From Raoultibacter massiliensis (GTDB taxonomy: Bacteria; Actinomycetota; Coriobacteriia; Coriobacteriales; Eggerthellaceae), in NCBI RefSeq assembly GCF_900199545.1, contig NZ_LT962670.1, positions 299,461-363,460 on the forward strand: a DNA stretch of 64,000 nt. The letters run 5' to 3'. The position numbers and the translations under genes are program-made. The notes beneath the pieces were generated by a model. That model saw only the letters and a program-made list of their open reading frames with translations, had not been told where the DNA came from and did no database searches. How positions within the stretch are numbered: position 1 is the stretch's first letter; every line of letters begins with the position of its first letter. Positions 9,601 to 17,860 of this stretch are shown piece by piece.

Positions 9601-10349
9601 GCGGATATTGCGATCTGGGCACGATTGAGGGAGGATGCGACGGAGCCACTGATCCTCATGCCCACGTGGCGAAGGGGACGCGCTTCCTAACCAGCGGGAA
9701 TCCCGCTCTGCCCATTGGCGAAGGATCCAAGATCGGCCTTTTGTGGGATGACCTTCTTCCCGAAGTGCTCGGCAGCCAAGATCGTGTGGAGGTGCTCAAC
9801 GAGAAGGGGCTTGCCGCTGTCAGCAAGACGATCGATGCATCTCGGGAAACCTCCCATGAGTTCAAGTACGTCGATCTCGTCGACATGGCGAATGGCAACG
9901 CGTGGGTAGGCGCCGATGGAGAAGACGTGACCGTGTTCTGGCCCTATCCCGAGGGAGTAAGCAAGGAAGACGAAATTGCGGTAGCCTACTTCGAGGGCTT
10001 AACCCGCGATTACACGCTTGACATGGAATCAGCTGACCTCGATGCGGAGATCGTGCAGGCGAAAGCGCATTCTCTGAAGGTTGTGAAAACCGATGCCGGG
10101 GTGTTGTTCGACGTTCCGTCGCAGCAGTTCGGTCCGTTCGAGCTTGTTTGGCAGGCTGCAGGCGACGGCGGGAATGCGGTTGCTACCGAGTCGAATGATG
10201 AAGGAGACGGTCAGAGTACGGTTTATGCTCTTGCCAAGACGGGAGATACGGCGTTGCCGATTCATGTTATAGGGCTTGCCGCCGTTGCCGGACTCGTTAT
10301 GGCGGGCGCTGCGGCGTTGCGTCGGATGAAGGAAAGAAAACTCTTGTAA
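6666..10349 (+). CDS. LAXTG-anchored beta-helix surface protein
   Basis: Large secreted, wall-anchored protein of 1227 residues. A signal peptide (MKRNDALKRTMSIVLSMALA..., cleavage near VAWA-S) starts at GTG 6666 with AAAGGAGAAGAG upstream. Two related modules follow, roughly residues 105-450 and 460-812. Each opens with a YPTLKDAF or YPSVQAAI block, continues with short Gly/Thr-rich repeats of the kind SGGTF or GGEFSS that fit a right-handed beta-helix (pectin-lyase-like fold), and ends with GYEPVQGGDGSWGVV or GFEPVRNADGSYGVV. A non-repetitive region of about 370 residues precedes a C-terminal sorting signal: LAKTG at 1189-1193, a hydrophobic helix, and the basic tail RRMKERKLL. LAXTG is the motif of class E sortases in actinobacteria. 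Adhesin or glycan-binding roles are plausible but unproven. Confidence 0.88.
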   Translation: MKRNDALKRTMSIVLSMALAMSFGLPTVAWASGGGALSAADSAAPQLDDGSGEGRLLDGGETASSKNPTEEPKALAADDVLGETDDSDVSAAPLSAGVAEVSGQMYPTLKDAFAAVPFDGTETVVRMLDDVEMISDDIVTVREGQNVVLNMAGHRIAAASDGFKGRPIVNRGTLVVQGDGTIDVSGARENGWGSIENYGTLTVVDGTFRGTLESNSVNIWNRAGGNATFKGGRYDTNATALRTAEGSTTAIEGGYWESPWYSVVENGGTMTISGGDFKNTSCSACDSHWGYTVRSGLEADGAYLAFESGTVTGVQGGLAIVGGSADIYGGTFSTVDCVNDSTHTATFYALYVAGDSYETSATVYGGEFSSSQREAVHVGNNNAGGDGGNRQEATIVVKGGSFMGGGSGKTAIVTDNVLGGAAISGGTFSAKPADDMFAQGYEPVQGGDGSWGVVVPDPVASIGGVDYPSVQAAIDDAGEGETVALLANTAENIAVSVEKSIALDLSGFTLSVDKPISVTGELVVEDSKAVADPAVSDDFESVTYAAGKIVNTRDARGSEAVVVEVKDGGVFTQKSGTIESMKNYTVAVYGSTVPGASPVESKAFIEGGYQIAPEGGPGVFGNGAYLKVSGGVIVGTDNAAVAGNGTNTDAIAYGGTTIDITGGTLIGHIVSDGYIACGIYHPQSGVLNISGGTIYADGGVGILMRGGVLDMTGGTVIATGSTQGKVGDSTVIQDCYGIQIDGSSKYYDSSNSVVHIQGGSVSAAEGVPALNVTAEEGGSAENKMVVSGGEFSSEIPADYCAEGFEPVRNADGSYGVVEIETTAVSAYSLIAYEGGMGENALPDPEWAFDVDSITVDDEPLSDSDALPFEWEWVDGSGAPVDGVADEGVYELRAWKSADTADATLKVDGTVLEFADDGTVVAAGSDTGEAATVEVRAVANADAAVALDPSVLRPVYNSESPLAPSASSKAAINALSVSDGGYCDLGTIEGGCDGATDPHAHVAKGTRFLTSGNPALPIGEGSKIGLLWDDLLPEVLGSQDRVEVLNEKGLAAVSKTIDASRETSHEFKYVDLVDMANGNAWVGADGEDVTVFWPYPEGVSKEDEIAVAYFEGLTRDYTLDMESADLDAEIVQAKAHSLKVVKTDAGVLFDVPSQQFGPFELVWQAAGDGGNAVATESNDEGDGQSTVYALAKTGDTALPIHVIGLAAVAGLVMAGAAALRRMKERKLL

Positions 10350-10392
10350 GCAAGCATAGTTCCAGGGTTCTCTTATGGCGTGTTTTGCGATG

Positions 10393-10427
10393 GGGTGCAG
10401 CGAAAGAATCGCTGCACCCTTTTGTTA
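10393..10427 (+). terminator. Intrinsic terminator of the surface protein gene
   Basis: Perfect 11-pair stem GGGTGCAGCGA / TCGCTGCACCC with loop AAGAA, then TTTTGTT. It lies about 45 bases after the stop and just before the IS element. Confidence 0.92.
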
Positions 10428-11180
10428 GGGCTTTAGCCCGTCGGCCGCGCAAAGCGCGGACGATATCAACCACCCGCTATGCGGGTGCGCGACAGATGTT
10501 ATACAAAATCACCTTCCTATACAATGGCGATTGTTCAGGTCGTCCAGCGAATTAGGAAGGTGATTAATTTGGCGCAACAGTCGCATAGCCTGTCGCACAC
10601 GAAGTGGATGTGTAAGTATCACATCGTCTTCACTCCGAAGTATAGGCGCAAAATTATCTACAATCAATTGAGGACTAGCATTGGGAGCATACTCCGCACA
10701 CTATGCGGATACAAAGGCGTTGAGATACTAGAAGGGCACCTCATGCCTGATCATGTTCACATGCTAGTGAGCATTCCGCCGAAGATAAGCGTCTCTAGTT
10801 TTATGGGGTATCTGAAGGGAAAGAGTTCCCTGATGATTTTCGACAAGCATGCCAATCTCAAGTACAAGTTCGGTAACAGGAAGTTTTGGGCCGAAGGTTA
10901 CTACGTAAGCACGGTAGGTCTTAATGAGGCCGCTATTGCAAAATACATTCGCGAACAAGAAAAGCACGACATTGCACTCGACAAGTTAAGCGTTAAAGAA
11001 TACGAAGACCCGTTCATCAAAGGACAAGGCAAGCTGCCACTTTAAGTGGCTTGTTGCGAGTCAAAAGCTATACGGCCTGAACACAAGTGAAGGCCAGCGT
11101 CTTTAGGCGCTGGCTGGTAATCCTTGGGGTTATACCCCTAGAGCAAACCACCCGTTTTCACGGGTGGTTCTGATTTTGTC
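10428..11180 (+). mobile_element. IS200-type insertion sequence (tnpA only)
   Basis: A single HUH-transposase gene flanked by subterminal hairpins, as in the IS200/IS605 family. The left side has GGGCTTTAGCCC near 10428-10439, CCGCGCAAAGCGCGG near 10444-10458 and CACCCGC-TAT-GCGGGTG at 10471-10487. The right side has GCCAGCG/CGCTGGC near 11091-11113, GGGGTTATACCCC near 11126-11138 and AACCACCCG/CGGGTGGTT at 11146-11169. There are no inverted terminal repeats, as expected for this family. No tnpB is present. Exact ends cannot be set without an empty site; the limits given are approximate. Confidence 0.8.
10569..11045 (+). CDS. tnpA: IS200/IS605 family transposase TnpA
   Basis: Y1 HUH single-strand transposase, 158 residues, the usual size. 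Typical start SHSLSHTKWMCKYHIVFTPK, the HUH metal motif in PDHVHMLV, and the catalytic Tyr region FWAEGYYVSTVG are all present, so it appears intact. I chose the TTG at 10569 (GGAAGGTGA upstream), which puts the family N terminus right at the start; an in-frame ATG at 10479 would translate through the left-end hairpin. It works by excising and inserting single-stranded DNA circles at replication forks using the subterminal hairpins described for the element. Confidence 0.92.
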   Translation: MAQQSHSLSHTKWMCKYHIVFTPKYRRKIIYNQLRTSIGSILRTLCGYKGVEILEGHLMPDHVHMLVSIPPKISVSSFMGYLKGKSSLMIFDKHANLKYKFGNRKFWAEGYYVSTVGLNEAAIAKYIREQEKHDIALDKLSVKEYEDPFIKGQGKLPL

Positions 11181-11238
11181 AAGTGCTACCAAGCGCCGTA
11201 CCGAGAGAGTATCGGGGCCATCTTGAACAAGTCGGCCG

Positions 11239-11424
11239 TTAGGCGTCTATTTCGAAGATCAGATCGAGCTTTCGCGGGCGGCCGTGGGCGTCGGTTTCGG
11301 TGATTATCGAATCGACGTATCGGTATCCCCTCGCTGCGTAGTCGTCGATGACTGCGCGGTGTTCGGAAGCGAAGGCGAACATGAGGGTTTCGTAGGCGAT
11401 GCTTGCGTATTCGTACTTTTTCAT
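11239..11424 (-). CDS. Small DUF4177-like protein
   Basis: 61-residue acidic protein (MKKYEYASIAYE... ends LDLIFEIDA). The pattern (an aromatic-rich first beta strand, a central helix around AVIDDYAARGYRYVDSI, and a last strand with a hydrophobic/acidic end) is like the small DUF4177 proteins that pack as ferredoxin-like folds; no function is known for that group. GAGAGGAAA sits upstream of the ATG. It lies between the IS right end and the MATE gene, on the MATE strand but after that gene's terminator, so it probably has its own promoter. Confidence 0.65.
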   Translation of the reverse strand: MKKYEYASIAYETLMFAFASEHRAVIDDYAARGYRYVDSIITETDAHGRPRKLDLIFEIDA

Positions 11425-11559
11425 CGTGGATTTCCTCTCGTCGGGCGATCGTCGGTTGACGTCTACTGAAATCGGCGAGTTTTTGCCGATTGTGGCGGTA
11501 GAAACAGAAACCGTGCCTATCGGAATGCGCTGACACGCAACGGAAGCGGAAAACTCCGT

Positions 11560-11592
11560 CTGATACCATTACTATTCAAGTAATGGTATCAG
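11560..11592 (-). terminator. Hairpin after the MATE gene
   Basis: Perfect 12-pair stem CTGATACCATTA / TAATGGTATCAG with a 9-base loop, 52 bases after the MATE stop on its strand. The stem is AT-rich and no T run follows on the minus strand, so its termination strength is uncertain. Confidence 0.7.
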
Positions 11593-11643
11593 GCTTTGAG
11601 CGCGGCGTCTCGTCTCGAAGGGGATTACGGAACCTCGAGAATC

Positions 11644-13050
11644 CTATGCCTCGCTGCTTGCGATCTTTTTCCTGATGACATGGTATTCCCGAAAAAGGAA
11701 AATCCCCGTTATCGCTACTGCGGCGAGGCTGCCGCCGATGGAGCCGAGGAACAAAGACTGCAGATGCCCGATGTGCATCAAGCTTGGCAGGAGGAAGGGG
11801 AACACGGCGAACTTCGTGAGAATATAGGATCCTTGCTGCAGCACGATGAGCAGATTCGCGATTCTCGCTTGTCCCGATGCTTGGAAATAGCTTGTGCCCA
11901 GGATGCGCACCATCGATATCGGAACAGTGAGGGCCGATATCCGAAGAACCCAGCAGGCGAAGGGAATATCGTCTTTGCCGAGCCCGAATACGCCAACGAA
12001 GAATTCGGGAACGAGCTCGACTGCCGCCCAAAGGGGCAGAAGAGCTGCGAAGCCGCATACGAGCGTCCATTTTGCGAACTCGAGCGTGCGCTTCGGAAGG
12101 TTGGCTCCGCAGCAGTATCCGATGAGCGGGCGGGCCGCGGTTGCGACTCCGATCCCAGGCACCAGAAGAAAAGCAACTACGGCGCTTTCTATTCCCGATG
12201 CGGCGAGTGCGCCGCTGACCGTTGTTCCGCCGTGCAGAAGCGAGCCCGCGAAAGCGGCTACGAGTACATGCATCGCAAAATTGCAGAAGGCATCGGTGAG
12301 GCGCAGGGCGCTTGAGGGGAATCCGAGTGCCACTGTTCTTATCAGGAGCCGAGAGCTCGGCACGGCATCGCGCGCCTTCAGCTTGAACGGCATGTCCCGC
12401 TTCAGGAGAAACGCTGCGGTTACGCCTGCGGCAACCGCTTGCCCTGCTGCGGTGGCGCAGGCGGCGCCGGTCGTGCCTCCTTCTAAAACGATAACGAACA
12501 GATAGCCGAGCACGATGTTGATCAGAATGCTTGTAGCTTGAATTCCCAACACGCGACCTGGGAATCCTGCGGTTCTCACGTAAGACGAAATGCCAGTGGC
12601 AATTGTGGTGAACAGGCTGCTCCACGCGATTATCTGCAAGAAAGGCCGCGCGTGGGGAAGGATCTCTTCGGTGGCGCCCGCAAGGCGCAGCAGGGGGTCT
12701 GCGAGCACTGTGGTTGCAAGGGCGAAGGCGAAGGAGAGGACGGCTGCGGCGGCTATTCCCGTACCCGCCGTTCTCGCCGCTTTTTTCGGATCGTTCGCGC
12801 CGAGGCTCAACGCGATGACGAATGAGCCGCCATCGCCGACGAGAACCGCCAAAGAGGTTACAAGCAAAACGAAGGGGTCGCAAATGGTAACGGCGGCGAC
12901 GCCGACGGTGCTGATGGCTTGGCCGACCAGAATGCCATCGATAATCGTGCTGATTCGCATGAGAAACAGGCCTGCGACGACCGGCAACGCGAATCTGACG
13001 AGCGCCTGCGGGACGCTTTGGCCCAGAGCTGCGTTTTCGAGCTTGTTCAA
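11644..13050 (-). CDS. MATE family efflux transporter
   Basis: Multidrug and toxin extrusion transporter, 468 residues with about 12 membrane helices. The start NKLENAALGQSVPQALVRFA is followed by the first helix block with DGILVGQAIS, typical of the DinF/NorM-like group. Helical repeats continue to the end (FLFREYHVIRKKIA). I choose a TTG at 13050 preceded by GAGAGG; the frame stays open to a TTG at 13149, but the added 33 residues are an Arg-rich tail unlike MATE proteins. Substrate unknown; likely drug or dye antiport driven by Na+ or H+. Confidence 0.87.
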   Translation of the reverse strand: MNKLENAALGQSVPQALVRFALPVVAGLFLMRISTIIDGILVGQAISTVGVAAVTICDPFVLLVTSLAVLVGDGGSFVIALSLGANDPKKAARTAGTGIAAAAVLSFAFALATTVLADPLLRLAGATEEILPHARPFLQIIAWSSLFTTIATGISSYVRTAGFPGRVLGIQATSILINIVLGYLFVIVLEGGTTGAACATAAGQAVAAGVTAAFLLKRDMPFKLKARDAVPSSRLLIRTVALGFPSSALRLTDAFCNFAMHVLVAAFAGSLLHGGTTVSGALAASGIESAVVAFLLVPGIGVATAARPLIGYCCGANLPKRTLEFAKWTLVCGFAALLPLWAAVELVPEFFVGVFGLGKDDIPFACWVLRISALTVPISMVRILGTSYFQASGQARIANLLIVLQQGSYILTKFAVFPFLLPSLMHIGHLQSLFLGSIGGSLAAVAITGIFLFREYHVIRKKIASSEA

Positions 13051-13377
13051 AGGTGGTGCCTCTCGTTTAACAAACCAACGCGTGCGCCTTGTTCGCGCCA
13101 CGCGGCGCTTTCGGGTTCTCTTCACTGCTTCGTGCAGGCGTTTCGGCAATCCCTCAGTTCGCGGGTCGTATTATAGGACATGCGGGCAATCGTTGCCCGA
13201 GCCGAATCGAGCCGTGCCGCGTAGGCGGCGATTCGCCTTGTCGACCGTCGTACGGTTCTGGCAACCCGTGGAAAACAAAGCGCGCTGCGGCTGCGGGATA
13301 GGCACTACAATGGGTGGCACCGATAGGGTCTCGGAATCCGATGCGCACCGCCGCATTCGTCAAGGGAAGGGCATTGC
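13051..13377. other. Divergent intergenic region with MATE promoter
   Basis: No credible gene. A perfect TATAAT on the minus strand at 13170-13175 would start a MATE transcript near 13163 with a leader of about 110 bases. On the plus strand AAGGGAAGGG lies just before the ATG of the DUF3810 gene at 13378. Nothing else recognised. Confidence 0.5.
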
Positions 13378-14526
13378 ATGGAGGCTTCTGCAGAAAAAGA
13401 GGGTGCCAAGATATCGTGCCATGGTGCGCGGCGCTTCCTTCTCAAGAGGCTGCTGTTCATCCCGCTCGGAGCGATTGCGTTTGCGACGACGCTCTACGCC
13501 CAGGGAAACCCCGCCTGGACCGAGCAGGTCTACAGTTTGTCAGCGTATCCGATCGTGTCGACGACGGTTGGGTTTCTGCCCTCGCTTGCAAGCTTTTCAG
13601 TAGCCGAGTGGTTAGCAGTGTTCCTTTTGCTGTTCTTCTTGGGATACGTTGTCTACTACATTCGAAAGATGGTTGTGAATAGGAGCGAGCGCGGGACGAC
13701 TGCGTATCGGGGCGTAGCGGGCGCCGTCGCGATGCTTTCCGTTGTTTACTTTTGCTTCACTTTTACGGGCGGGTTGAATTACTACCGGTATACGTTTACC
13801 CATTATACGGGCTACGAGGTGGAGGAGCATAGCGTAGACGAGTTGGAGCAGCTCTGCGTATCCCTTGCCGACGGCCTTAACGAGACGAGGGGGCAGCTGG
13901 AAGACGATGCGGACGTTTTCTCCCTTGAACCAGGCGATTTCGAGCGGTATGCGCATCTTTCGGTAGAGGCGGTGCAGCTGCTGGCAGAGCAATACCCGGT
14001 GTTGGAGCGGCCGCTGTATTCGACGCCAAAGCCGGTGATTCTTTCCGAGCTGATGTCGCAAGCGGGCATTGCCGGGATATTCGTTCCCTTCACCATGGAA
14101 TCAAACATCAACGTTAACGAGCCTTTGTTCACCCTGCCCTTTACCATGTCGCACGAGCTTGCGCACCAATGCGGCTTCATGCGCGAAGACGAGGCGAACT
14201 TCATCGCGTACCTTGCGTGCAAGCAGATCGACGACCCTCTCGTGCGGTACAGCGGGTTGTACTCTGCGTTCACCCGTTCGATTTCGGCGCTTGCGAAGGT
14301 CGATCCCGAAGCGGCGTCGAAAGTGCGGGCCGGTTTGTCTTCGGAGGTGCAGCGCGATATGGAGCAAAGCTCGCGGCACTATGCCCGCTACGATGGCGTG
14401 ATCGCAGACATTTCCACATCGGTCAACGATACCTATCTGAAAGCGAATAACCAAGCGGACGGAGTGGGCGGCTACGGCAGGATGGTTGATCTGCTGCTGG
14501 CAGAGCAGCGGGCGACCGCACGCTGA
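13378..14526 (+). CDS. DUF3810 family membrane protein with zincin-like motif
   Basis: Membrane protein of 382 residues. Three hydrophobic helices occur in the first 140 residues (for example LLFIPLGAIAFATTLYA, WLAVFLLLFFLGYVVYY). The large C-terminal part follows and includes MSHELAHQCGFMREDEANFIA: an HEXXH-type zinc motif (HELAH) with a downstream acidic residue, as in gluzincin metalloproteases. DUF3810 proteins are widespread and uncharacterised; a membrane-anchored protease role is inferred from the motif only. It is monocistronic on sequence: divergent from MATE, with the polymerase downstream after an SOS-type promoter. Confidence 0.8.
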   Translation: MEASAEKEGAKISCHGARRFLLKRLLFIPLGAIAFATTLYAQGNPAWTEQVYSLSAYPIVSTTVGFLPSLASFSVAEWLAVFLLLFFLGYVVYYIRKMVVNRSERGTTAYRGVAGAVAMLSVVYFCFTFTGGLNYYRYTFTHYTGYEVEEHSVDELEQLCVSLADGLNETRGQLEDDADVFSLEPGDFERYAHLSVEAVQLLAEQYPVLERPLYSTPKPVILSELMSQAGIAGIFVPFTMESNINVNEPLFTLPFTMSHELAHQCGFMREDEANFIAYLACKQIDDPLVRYSGLYSAFTRSISALAKVDPEAASKVRAGLSSEVQRDMEQSSRHYARYDGVIADISTSVNDTYLKANNQADGVGGYGRMVDLLLAEQRATAR

Positions 14527-14592
14527 TCGCTTCAAATTCGTGGAGGCTCTTCTTCCAATCCATGCAACGCCGCTCGTTTGCGATATACTATA

Positions 14593-14606
14593 CGAACAAA
14601 TGTTTT
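14593..14606 (+). promoter_or_regulatory. SOS (LexA) box of the polymerase cassette
   Basis: CGAACAAATGTTTT matches the Gram-positive/actinobacterial LexA consensus CGAACRNRYGTTYG at 13 of 14 positions. It directly follows a TATACT -10-like hexamer (14584-14589) and precedes the polymerase start at 14634, so LexA bound here would block early transcription. Confidence 0.8.
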
Positions 14607-14633
14607 ACCTGAGGCGAGCAAAGAGGAGAAGGC

Positions 14634-15965
14634 GTGTCCGAAGATCGTACCTACGTATGCATCGATCTGAAATGCTTCTACGCAAGCGTTGAATGCGTGC
14701 AGCGAGGACTCGATCCGTTTACCGCGAACCTTGTGGTGGCCGACCCTGATCGCACGGAGAAAACGATCTGTCTCGCAATTTCCCCGGCCATGAAGGATCT
14801 TGGCATATCGAATCGTTGCCGTGTGTTCGAGATTCCCAAAGACGTTCGCTATACCATGGCGAAGCCGCGGATGAAACTCTATATGGAGACCTCTGCCGAT
14901 ATATACTCGATTTACTTGCGATACGTTTCACCCGAAGACATCCATGCCTACTCGATTGACGAATGCTTTATCGATGCAACGCCCTATTTGTCACTGTACC
15001 GCATGACTGCCAAGCAGTTCGCCGCCATGCTCATGGATGCGGTGTTCAAGGAGACGGGCATCTGCGCGACGGCGGGCGTGGGCACGAACCTCTTTCTTGC
15101 CAAGGTTGCGCTCGACATCACGGCAAAGCATGTCGACGATCATATTGGTTATCTTGACCAGGCGGAATTCGAGCTCACCATACAAACGCATATGCCTATC
15201 ACCGACATCTGGAACATCGGACCCGGCATTGCGAAGCGCCTCGCAAAGTTCGGCGTGTACGATTTGCGCGGCGTTTGTCAGATGGACGAAGATGCCCTCT
15301 ACCGCGAATTCGGGGTGAATGCCGAATATCTCATCGATCACGCCCATGGCATCGAGCCGTGCACCATCGCCGAGATCCAGGCGTACGAGCCGAGCTCCCA
15401 TTCTATGGGAAGCGGACAGGTGCTGCCCTGCGGCTACAGTTATGATGAGGGGCTTATCGTGTTGAAGGAGATGGCCGATCAGCTGATTTTAGAACTGGTG
15501 GAAAAGCATCTCGTTGCCGAATCCCTTTCCCTGTATGTAGGCTATGAGAAAGAGAAGGATGCTGAGGTTCCTGCCGAAGGATACTTTGACGGGGGGCACG
15601 GGAGGCGCTCCATTGGTGCGCGGGGCAATATTCCCCATACGGGAGGAACGCGCAGGCAAACCGATCGGACGAACCTGCATTCCAAGCTCATGCCGCGCTT
15701 TCTCGATCTGTATCGGGAAACCACCCGAACGGATAAGCCGATCCGCCGCATCAACGTGGGCTTCGGCGGAGTGGTGCCGGAAGAGTTCGCGACGGTCGAT
15801 CTGTTCACCGATCCAGAGGCCGAAGCGGAAGAGAAGAGCCTTCAGAAAGCGATGCTCGCCGTTAAGGATAAGTTTGGCAAGAACGCCCTTTTGCGGGGGG
15901 TGAGCCTGACGGAGAAGGCCACGGCTCGCGAGCGCAACGAGCAGGTTGGAGGCCACCATGCCTAA
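14634..15965 (+). CDS. Y-family DNA polymerase (UmuC/ImpB type)
   Basis: Translesion polymerase, 443 residues. Y-family landmarks: CIDLKCFYASVECVQRGLDP (first catalytic Asp and the steric-gate region), YSIDECFIDATPYL (catalytic Asp-Glu), TAGVGTNLFLAKVALDITAK, and the helix-hairpin-helix DIWNIGPGIAKRLAKFGV. The C-terminal little-finger domain is present. Starts at GTG 14634 with GAGGAGAAGG upstream. The SOS box and the overlapping YolD-like gene resemble the UvrX/YqjW-YolD arrangement of Firmicutes, where the small partner may assist the polymerase. Likely DNA-damage-inducible mutagenic repair. Confidence 0.93.
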   Translation: MSEDRTYVCIDLKCFYASVECVQRGLDPFTANLVVADPDRTEKTICLAISPAMKDLGISNRCRVFEIPKDVRYTMAKPRMKLYMETSADIYSIYLRYVSPEDIHAYSIDECFIDATPYLSLYRMTAKQFAAMLMDAVFKETGICATAGVGTNLFLAKVALDITAKHVDDHIGYLDQAEFELTIQTHMPITDIWNIGPGIAKRLAKFGVYDLRGVCQMDEDALYREFGVNAEYLIDHAHGIEPCTIAEIQAYEPSSHSMGSGQVLPCGYSYDEGLIVLKEMADQLILELVEKHLVAESLSLYVGYEKEKDAEVPAEGYFDGGHGRRSIGARGNIPHTGGTRRQTDRTNLHSKLMPRFLDLYRETTRTDKPIRRINVGFGGVVPEEFATVDLFTDPEAEAEEKSLQKAMLAVKDKFGKNALLRGVSLTEKATARERNEQVGGHHA

Positions 15966-16335
15966 CCGGCGCATATCCCGAGCAGATCAGGCTCGGCAGC
16001 AAGGCGGTCGCGCCCCTCGTGCCAGCCGGGCACAGCAGTTCATGCCCTTTGCCGCCTTACGGGGCTACTACGAACTTATCCGCGAACGTGAGTGCATAGT
16101 GCAGCCGAAACACGAGTTGACCGAAGAAGAGGCCCTTGCGCTTTCGGGAAAGCTTTCGCGGGTGCAGCGCAGGACGATGGTGCGCATCACCTACTACGAT
16201 GGCGATGCCTATGCGACTTCGTGTGGGATGGTGAGCGACATCGACGTGGCATCCCGCACGATCACGGTGGTTCGAACGCGTATCCGTTTCGACGATATCC
16301 TCGATATCCGGAATGGCGAAGGTATCGAAGATTAA
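15958..16335 (+). CDS. YolD-like protein
   Basis: 125 residues. The segment RAQQFMPFAALRGYYELI resembles the YolD-like signature (proline-phenylalanine-alanine-alanine-leucine before a helix), and the second half is a small beta domain (RITYYDGDAYATSCGMVSDIDVASRTITV) that fits an SH3/WYL-like fold. The ATG at 15958 (TTGGAGG upstream) overlaps the polymerase stop by eight bases, so the two are translationally coupled; an in-frame ATG at 15946 is less well placed. Role inferred: accessory to the Y-family polymerase in the SOS response. Confidence 0.75.
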   Translation: MPNRRISRADQARQQGGRAPRASRAQQFMPFAALRGYYELIRERECIVQPKHELTEEEALALSGKLSRVQRRTMVRITYYDGDAYATSCGMVSDIDVASRTITVVRTRIRFDDILDIRNGEGIED

Positions 16336-16485
16336 GACGATTCGCTCGGATTCTTGCGCTGAGCCGCGAGTCGGGCTTTTCTTGCTCGCTTCCACACAAT
16401 CTTGTGCAGACGGCATCGTGGGGGAAACCTATACTGGGCGAAGCGCTGGGGGGACACGGCGCTTGCCTGGCAGGACGGGAGGGGG

Positions 16486-17721
16486 ATGTCGAATACCGCG
16501 CTGCGTTCGGTCGCCTTGCTGTTCTTTGCAGGGTTTGTCGCGTACGCCTACAACAATGCTTTCATGGCGCTCTCGCCGCTTTACGTGGTTGAACTCGGTG
16601 GAACGATGGTCGACGCTGGACTTCAGGGGTCCGTATTCATGGTCACCGCTATTGCCCTGCGATTCCTTTTCGGCCCTCTAGCCGATAGACATGGTGCCAA
16701 ACCCGTCATGGTTTTCGGGCTTTCTGCGTTTGCCGCATCGGGATTCCTCATGGCTCTATGTGATCAGATTTGGTGCTTCGTCGTGCTGAGATGCGTCCAA
16801 TCCGTTGGTCTTGCGGCGTTCTTTCCTTGCGCAACGGCCTTGGTTGCCGTTCTGGTGCCCGAGGGAAAAACGGGATTCTGCCTCGGGCTGTACCGGTTTG
16901 TTTCGTCCGCATCGCTTCTGTTCGGTCCTTCTTTGGCTTTTGCTCTCGTAGGGGGTGGCGGCTTTCGCTGGGGGTTTTGCTTTATGGGACTCTTTGCTTT
17001 GATTGCTGGATTTGCGGTTTTGGGCATTTCTGCCAAACGTTCGAAATCGTTTGAGACGACCGATGCGGCAGGACGCGCAGGGCTGTCGCCACAACGTGAG
17101 AGCAATCTGCGACGGGATGAAAGAAGCCTTGTGCGCATTCTGAAGGAAACCGTCACACGTGCGCCCTTGCTGGTGGGAGGAGTGTTGGGGGCAACCTTTG
17201 TCGCGGCCCTGGGATACGGACTCCTCTTCGGGTTTGCTGCCCCGTATATCGCAGGCGTGTTGCCCGATATCAATTCAGGGCTCTACTTCACGCTCATGGG
17301 GGTTGGGGGTCTGGCGGCGAATCCCCTTGCGGGGTGGATGAGCGATAGGGCGCCTCGGATGAAGATCCTCGCCGTCTTGTTCGTCAGTATGGGTGCGGGA
17401 ATAGTTGCCTTAGGGTTTTTGCCGTGGGGTTGCGAGGTACTGTTTGCTTCGGGACTTCTGGTGGGGTTCGGGTATTTCGGCTCTATGACAACCGTGCTTG
17501 CGATCATCGCAGCGAGGATTTCCGATGAGTTGCGCTCTTCGGTCTTGTCTTTGCAACAAAACGGCATCGATCTGGGGATAGCATGTGCAAGCGGTGGTTT
17601 TGGATTCGTCTTTTCTTTTGTGGACGATGCGGTGGTGGTGTTCGCGTTCCAGGGCGCGCTTACGGTGTTACTGGGATTGGGGATGCTGTTCATGTCCCAT
17701 GCCCGATGCGGCAAAGCATAG
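16486..17721 (+). CDS. MFS transporter, 12 helices
   Basis: Major facilitator protein of 411 residues with about 12 hydrophobic segments. The first helix starts at LRSVALLFFAGFVAYAY; the loop 2-3 motif is seen as FGPLADRHGAKPVMV and an equivalent in the second half as GWMSDRAPRMK. The ATG at 16486 has GGAGGGGG directly upstream; a longer in-frame start at 16402 has none. It lies 139 bases before the molybdoenzyme gene on the same strand. MFS genes next to molybdoenzymes in this bacterial group can import or export the enzyme's substrate or product; that link is only suggestive here. Confidence 0.88.
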   Translation: MSNTALRSVALLFFAGFVAYAYNNAFMALSPLYVVELGGTMVDAGLQGSVFMVTAIALRFLFGPLADRHGAKPVMVFGLSAFAASGFLMALCDQIWCFVVLRCVQSVGLAAFFPCATALVAVLVPEGKTGFCLGLYRFVSSASLLFGPSLAFALVGGGGFRWGFCFMGLFALIAGFAVLGISAKRSKSFETTDAAGRAGLSPQRESNLRRDERSLVRILKETVTRAPLLVGGVLGATFVAALGYGLLFGFAAPYIAGVLPDINSGLYFTLMGVGGLAANPLAGWMSDRAPRMKILAVLFVSMGAGIVALGFLPWGCEVLFASGLLVGFGYFGSMTTVLAIIAARISDELRSSVLSLQQNGIDLGIACASGGFGFVFSFVDDAVVVFAFQGALTVLLGLGMLFMSHARCGKA

Positions 17722-17860
17722 CGGAAGGCTTGAGCTTCCCACCCAAAACTGTGTGGAACGGCATCGGGAACGACCTCTAAGATGCGCTTATCGCGCGAGT
17801 AGAAGTAAGGCAAGCGAGGCCTAATGCGGCTTCGCAACCAATCCAGTAGGGGGAAATCGT

